From assembly GCA_020344295.1 (NCBI GenBank), contig CP070819.1, positions 1,835,234-1,844,644 of the forward strand: a stretch of DNA of 9,411 nt. Reading direction: 5' to 3'. The position numbers were made by a program, and so were the translations under genes. The notes under the pieces were generated by a model. That model saw only the letters and a program-made list of their open reading frames with translations. It searched no databases and was not told where the DNA came from. Of the stretch, positions 1-6,406 are shown one piece after another. Position 1 is the stretch's first letter, and the number at the start of each line of letters is the position of its first letter. Origin of the DNA: Dehalococcoidia bacterium. Its GTDB lineage: Bacteria > Chloroflexota > Dehalococcoidia > SZUA-161.

Positions 1-2
1 CG

Positions 3-77
3 AGAACCGTATATGGTACTGTGGCAGAAGCCTGTGCCTACCTGAAGAAGGATAGATATGGAAGTTCACGAAGTTGA
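3..77 (+). CDS. Possible C-terminal end of an upstream gene (partial)
   Basis: Reading frame 3 is open from the window edge to a TGA at 75-77 and gives about 24 residues, beginning RTVYGTVAEACAYLKKDRYG. It would overlap the start of the following activase gene by 20 bp. The composition looks like a protein tail, and a corrinoid protein or methyltransferase would be a sensible neighbour for a corrinoid activase, but I do not recognise the family. Another frame, ending with TAG at 53-55 just before the next ATG, is an alternative. Either way the upstream gene is not identifiable from this fragment. Confidence 0.3.
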   Translation, partial: RTVYGTVAEACAYLKKDRYGSSRS

Positions 78-1908
78 TTTCGAGCCGGTGGGTCGAAGGG
101 GGCAATGCCGTAAGGATGAGTCGCTGCTGGCATGTGCTCACCACCACTTTATAGGTATCAATAGCGTGTGTGGAGGACAGGGCAAGTGCCGCTCGTGCAA
201 GGTTCAGGTCTTGAGCGGGGACGTCTCGGGACCAACGTCCAGCGAGCGAGAGGCCTTTTCCACTCAGGAACTCGAGAACGGGTGGCGGCTGGCCTGTCAG
301 ACCTATATAGCCGGCGATGGTAAGGTGAACATGCCACCGGAATCGATGTCTGCCGTGCAGAGGATACAGGTGGAGGGCCTGGAAGGGAAAGTGGAGGTGC
401 AGCCGCCAGTTCAGGCTCATGAACTGACCGTGTCTGCCCCCTCTATGACTGACCAGAGGGCTGACATCGACAGACTGTTGGATGCTTTAAACGCGCAATA
501 TAATCTGCACTGCGACAGGTTCGATGTCGATGTTATGCGCTCCCTTTCTCCGCGGCTACGGTCCTGGAAATGGCGGTGTCAGGTATCGGTCCGCCGCAAT
601 GAGGTTGTTGCCCTGGGCTCCTGGCCAAGCCGTCATTTAGGCCTTGCCATAGACCTGGGAACCACCAAGATCGCGGGCTACCTTGTTGACTTGAGTGACG
701 GTCGGACTCTGGCCGCTCACGGGGCGACAAATCCACAGATCGGCTACGGAGATGATATCATCAGCCGTATCAATCGTGCTATCCGTTCTCCTGAGAAGGG
801 TGTAAAACTGCAGAGAGTAGTCGTTGATACAATTAGCAAGATGGCTGCCGACCTGTGTGCCGAAGCGGGTGCCGATACAGACGAGATAGTTGAGGCCGTA
901 GTAGTGGGCAATACCGCCATGCACCATCTATTCCTCGGTCTGCCGGTGAAGCAGCTTGCCCTTTCTCCCTATGTGCCCGCCGTCTCAGGAGCTCTAGATG
1001 TAAAGGCAAGAGACCTTGGTATGCAGATCGCACCGGGCGCTTATGTCCACCTGTTGCCCAATATCGCCGGTTTCGTGGGGGCAGACCATGTCGCTATGTT
1101 ACTTGCAGTCGACGCCGGGCAAGTTGACGCAAGCACTATAGCTCTCGATATCGGGACTAACACGGAGGTCTCACTTATAACGGATCGCAATATAACCTCC
1201 GTGTCGTGCGCCTCGGGGCCTGCATTCGAAGGCTATCATATTATTCAGGGCATGAGAGCTTCGAGCGGGGCGATTGAGCGAGTGGAGATAACGGCTGATG
1301 GTATCCGATATCAGACCATCGATAATGCCCCGCCGATAGGCATCTGCGGTTCAGGAGCGCTCGATGTAATGGCGCAACTCTATTTGTTGGGAGTTATCGA
1401 CGATAGCGGCCGCATGATGAAGGAGCACCCGCGCGTTCGGCTTTGGGGGAAGCAACAGGAGTTTGTGCTCGTTGGCGATGGAGATAATAGCGGAGAACCG
1501 AGTGTGGTGTTCACCCAAGGCGATATACGTGAATTGCAGCTGGCGAAATCGGCTATTCGCACCGGTATTCAGGTGCTTATAGAGTCTAACGGTTGCTCCG
1601 AAGATGAGATCAGTCAGGTGATAATCGCCGGAGCCTTCGGGACCTACATCGATGTGTCCAGCGCCATAGCCATCGGCATGCTACCTCCGATACCTCTCGA
1701 CAGATTCCGGCAGGTCGGGAACGCTGCCGGTACGGGGGCCAGGATGGCCCTCCTCTCCGGGCGTAAGCGGGATGAGTCAAACACCATAGCGTCACATACA
1801 GGCTATATTGAACTGGCCGGCGCTCCTGGCTTCAAGCGTACGTTTGTGGAGGCGAGCTACCTTGGCAGATACAGGATGAGGAATGGTAAGAGGGAGGCGA
1901 TTGACTGA
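58..1908 (+). CDS. RACo-like corrinoid protein reductive activase ([2Fe-2S] + ASKHA ATPase)
   Basis: Members of this family use ATP to drive an electron from a [2Fe-2S] cluster onto an inactive Co(II) corrinoid protein, restoring the Co(I) state needed for methyl transfer (RACo for the acetogenic corrinoid iron-sulfur protein; related activators serve O-demethylases). The N-terminal ferredoxin domain shows four cysteines, C38, C44, C47 and C80, in the CX5CX2C...C pattern. After a linker and middle domain, the C-terminal ASKHA domain (about 195-600) has the phosphate-1 loop AIDLGTTK near 197, VVVGNTAMHH near 281, phosphate-2 ALDIGTNTE near 362, SGPAFEG at 386, and the adenosine motif IIAGAFGTY near 522. 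The length of 616 fits RACo; there is no C-terminal [4Fe-4S] ferredoxin motif as in RamA. AAGGA lies five bases before the ATG. The partner methyltransferase is not visible here and is probably upstream. The family is sure; the partner is inferred. Confidence 0.93.
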   Translation: MEVHEVDFEPVGRRGQCRKDESLLACAHHHFIGINSVCGGQGKCRSCKVQVLSGDVSGPTSSEREAFSTQELENGWRLACQTYIAGDGKVNMPPESMSAVQRIQVEGLEGKVEVQPPVQAHELTVSAPSMTDQRADIDRLLDALNAQYNLHCDRFDVDVMRSLSPRLRSWKWRCQVSVRRNEVVALGSWPSRHLGLAIDLGTTKIAGYLVDLSDGRTLAAHGATNPQIGYGDDIISRINRAIRSPEKGVKLQRVVVDTISKMAADLCAEAGADTDEIVEAVVVGNTAMHHLFLGLPVKQLALSPYVPAVSGALDVKARDLGMQIAPGAYVHLLPNIAGFVGADHVAMLLAVDAGQVDASTIALDIGTNTEVSLITDRNITSVSCASGPAFEGYHIIQGMRASSGAIERVEITADGIRYQTIDNAPPIGICGSGALDVMAQLYLLGVIDDSGRMMKEHPRVRLWGKQQEFVLVGDGDNSGEPSVVFTQGDIRELQLAKSAIRTGIQVLIESNGCSEDEISQVIIAGAFGTYIDVSSAIAIGMLPPIPLDRFRQVGNAAGTGARMALLSGRKRDESNTIASHTGYIELAGAPGFKRTFVEASYLGRYRMRNGKREAID

Positions 1909-1943
1909 CGAAAATCCTATTTTCGAAGGTTACTCGGGTAGCC
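1909..1943. terminator. Tandem hairpins between convergent genes
   Basis: Directly after the activase stop codon is a perfect 7-bp inverted repeat, CGAAAAT-CCT-ATTTTCG (1909-1925). A second stem follows, GGTTAC-TCGG-GTAGCC (1928-1943), with one G-T wobble. They sit exactly between the + strand stop at 1908 and the minus-strand stop at 1946-1948, so they could end transcription from both sides. Neither has a strong T-run, so the terminator role is inferred from position and shape. Confidence 0.45.
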
Positions 1944-1945
1944 CC

Positions 1946-2140
1946 CTATTTTCTAAAGCCGAATATTCCTACAACTATACTACCGAGCATAGCGAATGGT
2001 GCTAATCCCCACGCAATTGGTATGGTGACACTGCTGGTAACATCGTCAACCCGGAAGGATGGCCCGTAGACACCAGGGAAAAGAACCGCCAGCCACATAA
2101 CGACGATGGCCAATCCGGCCCACAGATACTTGTTCTCCAT
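1946..2140 (-). CDS. Small two-helix membrane protein, unknown function
   Basis: This 64-residue protein has two hydrophobic stretches, about residues 5-25 and 41-61. A short polar segment containing RVDD lies between them, and it ends in FGFRK. That predicts a helical hairpin in the cytoplasmic membrane. It is supported as a real gene by an excellent Shine-Dalgarno sequence on the minus strand (AGGAGG, complement of 2148-2153) seven bases before the ATG. It lies 73 bp downstream of the DUF3795 gene on the same strand and could be co-transcribed with it. I recognise no family, and no catalytic motif is visible. Confidence 0.7.
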   Translation of the reverse strand: MENKYLWAGLAIVVMWLAVLFPGVYGPSFRVDDVTSSVTIPIAWGLAPFAMLGSIVVGIFGFRK

Positions 2141-2213
2141 CTCATCTCCTCCTCTACTAGTTCACTGCTGTGTTTGAAGCTGTCCGATCATATGCTCCAT
2201 GGTCAGCAGCAGG

Positions 2214-2657
2214 TTAATCCCACCTATATAGGTTCTTCTTGGTTCTCAATATCTCCAATCCACAGTTAAAACAGATGCCATTGTGGCATGATATCACCCC
2301 ACCGCAATCGGGACATTTCCATTTCCGTTCCTCTGTCTCAAGGAACCGCGTAATGCCATCCTTCCTGATGGATTCCAGGTTCTCGATCATACTCATCCTA
2401 TAGAGACTGCTGTAGCGTTTATTGAGATGGTTGAGGTTTTCACAGGGAAAGTCAGCGCATTCATGGCAGTATTGAACCTTGCCACTCAGAAGAAGGTCGC
2501 AGCGCTTTTTAACGAAGGCACATTTCTTATCTCTCGGGCGGCAGCCGAGGCAGTAGGGCATTCTGATTCCCTGGCCCTTAACATCATATTTATTGGCAAG
2601 GTATCCGCTGCAGATACCGCAGTTCATCCCGCAGGGAGCGATCAACTCTTCGTTCAT
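2214..2657 (-). CDS. DUF3795 family cysteine-rich protein with C-terminal zinc ribbon
   Basis: The 147-residue product opens with MNEELIAPCGMNCGICSGYL, the hallmark start of DUF3795 proteins, which are small cysteine-rich proteins common in anaerobes and of unknown function. Cysteines fall at 9, 13, 16, 36, 39, 46, 53, 64, 67 and 72, with the later set in YCHECADFPC, suggesting metal or iron-sulfur binding. A second block (C115, C118, C124, C129, C132, containing KCPDCGG and CFNCG) looks like a zinc ribbon appended to the domain. I chose the internal ATG at 2657 because it matches the family start and has GGAAGG close upstream. The open frame continues to a TTG at 2708, but that stretch overlaps a palindrome and promoter-like sequence. 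The biochemical role is unknown. Confidence 0.85.
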   Translation of the reverse strand: MNEELIAPCGMNCGICSGYLANKYDVKGQGIRMPYCLGCRPRDKKCAFVKKRCDLLLSGKVQYCHECADFPCENLNHLNKRYSSLYRMSMIENLESIRKDGITRFLETEERKWKCPDCGGVISCHNGICFNCGLEILRTKKNLYRWD

Positions 2658-2697
2658 TGCCTTCCGCCATAATATACACGATTTGGGGGTGGTCACG

Positions 2698-2715
2698 AGT
2701 TTAATCAATTAAACT
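2698..2715. promoter_or_regulatory. Perfect inverted repeat in divergent intergenic region (candidate operator)
   Basis: AGTTTAAT-CA-ATTAAACT has two perfect 8-bp arms around a 2-base centre. It lies between the start of the minus-strand DUF3795 gene (2657) and the + strand EthD gene (2816). Its right arm covers the candidate minus-strand -10 box. That position suits a repressor or autoregulator site. No regulator gene is adjacent, so the binding protein is unknown. Confidence 0.45.
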
Positions 2716-2734
2716 TCAGGGCGTAGTCTATCAA
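2708..2734 (-). promoter_or_regulatory. Candidate promoter for the DUF3795 gene
   Basis: On the minus strand, TTGATA (complement of 2729-2734) is followed after 15 bases by TTTAAT (complement of 2708-2713). The hexamers are good but the spacer is short. A start near 2701 would give a leader of about 44 bases before the ATG at 2657. Confidence 0.3.
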
Positions 2735-2743
2735 TATTCAGCC

Positions 2744-2771
2744 TTCAGGAATGGATTTTCTATGATACAAT
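2744..2771 (+). promoter_or_regulatory. Candidate extended -10 promoter for the EthD gene
   Basis: TACAAT at 2766-2771 is preceded by TG one base upstream (2763-2764), which makes an extended -10 element. The -35 region (TTCAGG, 2744-2749) is poor, as is often tolerated with extended -10 sites. The predicted start near 2778 leaves about 38 bases before the GTG start codon. Confidence 0.35.
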
Positions 2772-2815
2772 TGCACGTGCCGACTTGCAGCATTTAACTG
2801 ATTAGAGGTGAGACT

Positions 2816-3130
2816 GTGATACGACTTTCAGTAATGTACAAACGGGAGCCGGGAAAGAGGTTCGACCTCAACTACTATATCAACCATCATATCGCCATGG
2901 TTCATCGGAAGCTGGACCCGCTGGGAGTACTGGTCAAGACCGAGGTGGACAAGGGTATGAGTACGGAAGAGGTGGGTGAATCACCATACGTAGCTATCGG
3001 GCATCTATACTTCAATTCATTTGAGGACTTTCAAAAGGGCTTCGCTGACGGTGCCGAGGAATTCATTGCTGACGAGCCTAATTTCACCGATATTCAACCG
3101 CTGGCTCAATTCAGTGAGATCGTTAAATAG
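2816..3130 (+). CDS. EthD family protein
   Basis: This 104-residue protein matches the EthD family of small dimeric alpha/beta-barrel (ferredoxin-like fold) proteins. The family takes its name from an ethyl tert-butyl ether degradation cluster, and its members are found near many catabolic genes with roles seldom defined. The conserved N-terminal strand MIRLSVMYKR leads to YYINHHIAMVH (H24, H25) and then to the typical C-terminal half: PYVAIGHLYF, followed by DEPNFTDIQP. The start is a GTG with AGAGGTGA (2804-2811) four bases upstream. It stands alone on the + strand, divergent from the DUF3795 gene and convergent with the GIN lipoprotein, so the context gives no substrate. The family call is firm and the function open. 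Confidence 0.88.
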   Translation: MIRLSVMYKREPGKRFDLNYYINHHIAMVHRKLDPLGVLVKTEVDKGMSTEEVGESPYVAIGHLYFNSFEDFQKGFADGAEEFIADEPNFTDIQPLAQFSEIVK

Positions 3131-3151
3131 TTACGCCCGAGTTTTCACAGG

Positions 3152-3190
3152 ACTAACGATACGCTGGTCAAGCTGAAAAAAGTCGTTAGT
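3152..3190. terminator. Inverted repeat between convergent EthD and lipoprotein genes
   Basis: ACTAACGA (3152-3159) is repeated in perfect reverse complement as TCGTTAGT (3183-3190) with a 23-base loop. It lies 21 bp beyond the EthD stop and 55 bp from the end of the opposing gene. The long loop and lack of a T-run make it a weak terminator candidate. I see nothing else in the 115-bp gap. Confidence 0.3.
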
Positions 3191-3245
3191 AACAATAACT
3201 CCTCCGTGCGATTCTCTTTGCCCTGATACGATTGCCGTCCGAACT

Positions 3246-4034
3246 TTACTGCCTGCTTACACTTGAGGACGAGGAAGTATCGATATGGCCGAGTGTGGGC
3301 TCTCCGACATAGCGAAGGTGTGAAGAACCACTGGCCGATGCATCCAGGGTACCCGTCGAATTGACCGTACCGGTACTTGCTCCACTGAGGTTTACACGGG
3401 CATTGTTGACTATAAAATCCTCCAATGATAAACGGCTCGCACCTGATACATCGGCAGATAGGTCGTCTCCCGAACCAGCCAGGGTAATGGTGCTTGCACC
3501 CGACATGTCTATTTCACAGTCGGCTACTTCTACAATCGCCAAAATGCGGCTGGCCCCCGAAAGGCGGAAACTGGCATCCCCGGCCTGCAGGTTTTCAAGG
3601 TCAGCGGAGCTTGCTCCACTCAGTCTGAAGGATATGTGATTACCAGAGCTAAACGCCCCGATATCGGCTGCAGAGGCGCCGGACAGTTTTACTTCGGTGA
3701 TCCTCGGCATAGTAATCGTGGCTAGTTGAGTCGTATCCCTGTAGTTGTAGCCTGAATCCAGGGCTATTATTAAGGTTTCACCGCTTTTCCTGACATCAAG
3801 GTGGTCTAATAAATTATCATCGACGGTAACGCTGAGACTATAGGTTTCGCTGCTGCTGACATCCACCTCGAATGAATGCCCCACTTCAAGTCTCGAGAAG
3901 TCGCTGTATTCGAACTCTACAGTCTCCGGGTTTCCCGAACCCGTGATCAGTTCCTTCTCCAATTCACTGCATCCGGTCATCAGGCCAGCTATGACAAATG
4001 CTGCAGTGATTGCGGCTGCTATAATTCTGTTCAT
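3246..4034 (-). CDS. Head GIN domain (DUF2807) lipoprotein with SGAS repeats
   Basis: The 262-residue product is a predicted secreted lipoprotein: a hydrophobic signal (about 3-18) ends in the lipobox LMTGC, with C22 the likely lipidated residue. Residues 38-115 carry FSRLEVGHSFEVDV and LIIALDSGY, typical of the DUF2807 or 'putative auto-transporter adhesin, head GIN' family. From 118 on there are seven SGAS or SGSS units (at 118, 139, 159, 178, 197, 217, 235), spaced 18-21 residues, which should build a right-handed beta-solenoid. The tail is Ser-rich. GAAAGG lies seven bases before the ATG. These proteins sit on the outside of the cell, and their function (adhesion, envelope stress) is not established. 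It has its own candidate promoter, described separately. Confidence 0.88.
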   Translation of the reverse strand: MNRIIAAAITAAFVIAGLMTGCSELEKELITGSGNPETVEFEYSDFSRLEVGHSFEVDVSSSETYSLSVTVDDNLLDHLDVRKSGETLIIALDSGYNYRDTTQLATITMPRITEVKLSGASAADIGAFSSGNHISFRLSGASSADLENLQAGDASFRLSGASRILAIVEVADCEIDMSGASTITLAGSGDDLSADVSGASRLSLEDFIVNNARVNLSGASTGTVNSTGTLDASASGSSHLRYVGEPTLGHIDTSSSSSVSRQ

Positions 4035-4068
4035 GGCTTTGCCTTTCTAAGTAGTAAAGGTCTTGAAT

Positions 4069-4088
4069 ATAGTACAGAATAGTACAGG
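4069..4088. repeat. Tandem 10-bp direct repeat inside a promoter
   Basis: ATAGTACAGA (4069-4078) is followed at once by ATAGTACAGG (4079-4088), nine of ten bases identical. One helical turn of spacing would place two identical protein contacts on the same face of the DNA. The repeat covers the -10 box and spacer of the lipoprotein promoter, so it could be an operator or a chance duplication. Confidence 0.5.
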
Positions 4089-4096
4089 CCTGTCAA
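4069..4096 (-). promoter_or_regulatory. Candidate sigma70-type promoter of the GIN lipoprotein
   Basis: On the minus strand a perfect -35 TTGACA (complement of 4091-4096) is followed after 16 bases by TACTAT (complement of 4069-4074). Transcription would begin near 4062, about 28 bases before the ATG. The spacer and the -10 box lie within a tandem 10-bp repeat. Confidence 0.5.
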
Positions 4097-4181
4097 GTGA
4101 TAATAGATGGAGGTGCTTGGATAGAGCAACGCGGGTACAACTTCGTGTAATTCGGGATTTTGAATAACAGCAGGCAGGCCA

Positions 4182-4367
4182 TCAGGTTATCCAGTTATAG
4201 ATATAAAAGATCACAACAGCTACAATTGCTATGACAACCAGAAACATTCCCAGTTGAATCAGTAAACCGGCTAACACCATCTTTATCGGCATCATTACCA
4301 GCTTCAGCAGCAGCTTGAAGACAAACAATAATAGCTTGAATGGGAGAGCCAGCAACCATGACAGCAT
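4182..4367 (-). CDS. Small hydrophobic membrane protein, unknown function
   Basis: This 61-residue protein is almost wholly hydrophobic. The first half is Leu/Phe-rich with lysines at intervals (LPFKLLLFVFKLLLKLV), which suggests a cationic amphipathic or re-entrant helix. The second half (about 32-57, GLLIQLGMFLVVIAIVAVV) is a clear transmembrane helix ending in IYNWIT. It lies 74 bp downstream of the Pro/Thr lipoprotein gene on the same strand and may share its transcript. I see no good ribosome binding site before the ATG, which lowers confidence. No family is recognised; the composition alone cannot separate a structural membrane protein from a membrane-active peptide. Confidence 0.5.
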   Translation of the reverse strand: MLSWLLALPFKLLLFVFKLLLKLVMMPIKMVLAGLLIQLGMFLVVIAIVAVVIFYIYNWIT

Positions 4368-4441
4368 GCAGAGATTCTATCAGTCAATAACTTGGCAGGC
4401 AATATCACATGTAAGGTCTATTGAACTGCAAAGAATAATAG

Positions 4442-5062
4442 TTATAAGAGCTGGAAGGAATCTACCATATACTGAAAAGTATCTTCATATTGTCTCCAGC
4501 AATTAAAAGTGGTAATGAAGTTTAGAGTCCAAGCTGCTCTGGTATCCAGTATATAAACTGACATTTCTGTCAAAGGTACATCTTCAACCCTCTCAAGACT
4601 GGTTACCCACTTGATGGCTGATCTATTACTTACGACCACTCTTTCCCCATAAATGAAATAACGCTCCCGTGACAAGAAGGTCTCACTTAATATAGGCCCA
4701 AAGAAGGTCTCGATTTCTGTTATTAAGGGAAGCTCCATCTTCCGAATACTAAAGGTAATAGCTTTTCCTTCACATTGCTCCGGAGCCTGCACTTCAAAGA
4801 GGGTACTGGTAGATCCTTTCGTCTGCCACTCTTCGGGATAGTCTATCAAGAATCCATTAAGGTCATCGACATAAGTAGTATAGTTAGCCTCCAGCATTGG
4901 TGTCGGTGTCGGCACAGGTGTTTGTGTAGGTGTAGGTGCCACTGTTATTGTAGGCGTTACATTAGGCGTTGGCGTCACACCTTCATCAGTGCCACACCCG
5001 ACAACGCCAATTATGAGCGCTATTGCGAGCAATAGTGTTAACATAAACGGCCGTTTAATCAT
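4442..5062 (-). CDS. Lipoprotein with Pro/Thr linker and PsbP-like C-terminal domain
   Basis: The 206-residue product begins with a basic MIKRP, a hydrophobic signal and the lipobox GVVGC, making C23 the probable lipidated cysteine. Residues 30-55 form a low-complexity linker of alternating Thr and Pro with a few Val, Gln, Ile and Ala. Such tethers are common in Chloroflexota surface lipoproteins. The rest (about 60-206) is a small globular domain starting near DLNGFLIDYPEEWQ, the opening typical of PsbP/Mog1-like domains, and ending DTFQYMVDSFQLL. That region also has two cysteines, C97 (in EQCEGK) and a second in FNCW near the end. AGGAGG lies four bases before the ATG. The cell-surface location is well supported; the function is unknown and the fold assignment is by pattern only. 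Confidence 0.82.
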   Translation of the reverse strand: MIKRPFMLTLLLAIALIIGVVGCGTDEGVTPTPNVTPTITVAPTPTQTPVPTPTPMLEANYTTYVDDLNGFLIDYPEEWQTKGSTSTLFEVQAPEQCEGKAITFSIRKMELPLITEIETFFGPILSETFLSRERYFIYGERVVVSNRSAIKWVTSLERVEDVPLTEMSVYILDTRAAWTLNFITTFNCWRQYEDTFQYMVDSFQLL

Positions 5063-5142
5063 AGCTCCTCCTTCCCCCCTGTCGCTGTGGCGGGCCTATG
5101 TTTCTCTGAACTGACGAATTACCTGGACTTCCTATTATGGTT

Positions 5143-5151
5143 ATTGTACCA
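5143..5151 (-). promoter_or_regulatory. Candidate extended -10 element upstream of the Pro/Thr lipoprotein
   Basis: The minus strand reads TGGTACAAT here (complement of 5143-5151), an extended -10 motif one base from consensus. I see no good -35. It lies about 80 bases before the ATG at 5062. The rest of the 218-bp gap (5063-5280) holds the two hairpins described next and no gene I can support. Confidence 0.3.
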
Positions 5152-5205
5152 CCTCTGCAGTCGGATTTGCAGTCATACAAGGGAGCACTTAAGAAGGGCA
5201 GAAAG

Positions 5206-5265
5206 TAACACAGCAGTGTTAGCTGGTGATCGTGGACTAATATTGGGCGAAATCCGCGATCGGAT
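5206..5265 (-). terminator. Two small hairpins downstream of the flavoprotein gene
   Basis: Reading in the direction of the minus-strand gene that stops at 5281, the first stem is ATCCG-ATCG-CGGAT (complement of 5252-5265), followed by TTCG. The second is TAACAC-TGCT-GTGTTA (complement of 5206-5221), followed by the pyrimidine-rich CTTTCTGCCCTTCTT. Position and shape suggest transcription termination, but the T-runs are imperfect. Confidence 0.4.
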
Positions 5266-5280
5266 AATGGTAAGAGCATG

Positions 5281-6255
5281 TTAACGGGATGCCACCTGCA
5301 GGCGATCGAGACGGTTGAGTATCTCGGCGGCTTCGTCGATAATCTGGTCGACCACTTCCTTGACCGTAGGTATATCGTGAATGATTCCAACTATTTGACC
5401 CAGAGATATCAGTCCCTGCTGCACATCTCCTTTAACCCAGGCATCCCGCGCTCTAGCACCGGCGCCCAGTGAGACCAGTTCCTCCAGCGTGGCCTCATTC
5501 TCCGCCATCTCGAATATCGTCTCGCTGATCTCGTTGCGCATCACACGCCCGGCCTCTATAGTTTTGCGCACCATAACAGTGCCCGTCTCACCCGCCTCCA
5601 CGAATGCCTGTTTGAAATTATCATGTATCGGGCATTCCTTCGTGACGAGAAACCGGGTTCCCATTAGCACACCCTCCGCCCCCAACGCGAGACACGCAAT
5701 GAAGCCGCGCGCATCGCCGAAGCCGCCTCCACCGATAACAGGGATGTCCACCGTATCCACTGCCTGGGGCAGCAGCGCCAGTGTGGTGACTTCTTCAGCG
5801 CTGGGATGTCCACCGCACTCAAAACCGACTATCTCTACTAGGTCTACTCCCATCCTGGCCACGCTGCGTACATCCTTAATCCGAGCGCACTTGTGCATAG
5901 CGATGGCGCCGCCATTTCTGATCTGCTCGATATACGGCGCCGGGCTTCGACCTGAGGTCTCAATAATCCTGACCCCTTCCTCAAGCGCAACCTGGATGTA
6001 CTCTTCGATACCAACAGGCATCAGCATCGGAAAAAGGTTGATGTTCACACAGAAGGGCTTATCGGTGAGGCTGCTGGTCTTCCTGATCTCGTCACGCAGC
6101 TCTTCTTTACTCTGGAATGAAGCCGATGCCAAGATGCCCAGAATACCCGCGTTGGCCTGTGCGGCTACAAACTCAGCCAGGGATAAGGCCTGCATCGTTC
6201 CTCCGATGATGGGATGCTCGATTCCAAGCAACTCGGTTACTCTGGTCTTGAACAT
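5281..6255 (-). CDS. Nitronate monooxygenase / FabK-like FMN-dependent oxidoreductase
   Basis: The 324-residue TIM-barrel flavoprotein belongs to the family that groups nitronate monooxygenase (2-nitropropane dioxygenase), FabK-type enoyl reductases and many uncharacterised FMN enzymes near acyl-CoA genes. Visible motifs are the N-terminal GIEHPIIGGTMQALS, VNIN near 70, the active-site block ECGGHPS (146-152, H150 the presumed catalytic histidine), the FMN-phosphate loop IGGGGFGDARG (174-184) and GVLMGTRFL (195-203). The usual Gly after GGHP is Ser here. The ATG at 6255 is chosen over a GTG one codon earlier because GGAAGG (complement of 6262-6267) then has a six-base spacing. The gene is divergent from an acyl-CoA dehydrogenase, and a very good promoter precedes it. 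In an anaerobe, a CoA-thioester reductase or oxidoreductase role is more plausible than nitronate oxidation, but this is inference. Confidence 0.87.
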   Translation of the reverse strand: MFKTRVTELLGIEHPIIGGTMQALSLAEFVAAQANAGILGILASASFQSKEELRDEIRKTSSLTDKPFCVNINLFPMLMPVGIEEYIQVALEEGVRIIETSGRSPAPYIEQIRNGGAIAMHKCARIKDVRSVARMGVDLVEIVGFECGGHPSAEEVTTLALLPQAVDTVDIPVIGGGGFGDARGFIACLALGAEGVLMGTRFLVTKECPIHDNFKQAFVEAGETGTVMVRKTIEAGRVMRNEISETIFEMAENEATLEELVSLGAGARARDAWVKGDVQQGLISLGQIVGIIHDIPTVKEVVDQIIDEAAEILNRLDRLQVASR

Positions 6256-6346
6256 CACTAACCTTCCTTAGTTTTATTTCTGTCAAGCTGGTTTTCAAAA
6301 GGCGGCACTAGATGAGAGTACGAACAGCCGTGGTGGATGGATTTGT

Positions 6347-6375
6347 AGTATAAAAAGGCCAACATAGACTGTCAA
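6347..6375 (-). promoter_or_regulatory. Strong sigma70-like promoter for the flavoprotein gene
   Basis: On the minus strand, TTGACA (complement of 6370-6375) is separated by exactly 17 bases from TATACT (complement of 6347-6352). That is a perfect -35, a -10 one base from consensus and optimal spacing. A start near 6340 gives a leader of about 85 bases before the ATG at 6255. Confidence 0.7.
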
Positions 6376-6406
6376 TAGTGATATAGGTGCTACACTCGCC
6401 GGCATG

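Noticed and set aside
58..1908. Idea that this ASKHA protein is the activator of the HGD-D enzyme at the other end
   Set aside because: HGD-D activators are short [4Fe-4S] ASKHA proteins of the HgdC/BcrA type; this one has the [2Fe-2S] domain and architecture of corrinoid activases and is over 6 kb away.
2427..2672. + strand 81-codon frame inside the DUF3795 gene
   Set aside because: It is antisense to a gene with a dense, family-specific cysteine pattern, has no ribosome binding site worth noting, and is a shadow.
2658..2708. N-terminal extension of the DUF3795 protein from a TTG at 2708
   Set aside because: The extra 17 residues do not fit the family start and the DNA there overlaps a palindrome and promoter-like sequence; the ATG at 2657 is better.
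4898..4975. GGTGT/GGCGT-rich low-complexity DNA resembling a tandem repeat or CRISPR-like array
   Set aside because: It simply encodes the Thr-Pro linker of the lipoprotein on the minus strand; there are no constant repeats with unique spacers.
5489..6271. Long + strand open frame (260 codons) opposite the flavoprotein gene
   Set aside because: Its product is Ser/Pro/Ile-rich with no recognisable motif, and it lies fully antisense to a gene with clear NMO/FabK motifs and a strong promoter. It is a shadow frame.
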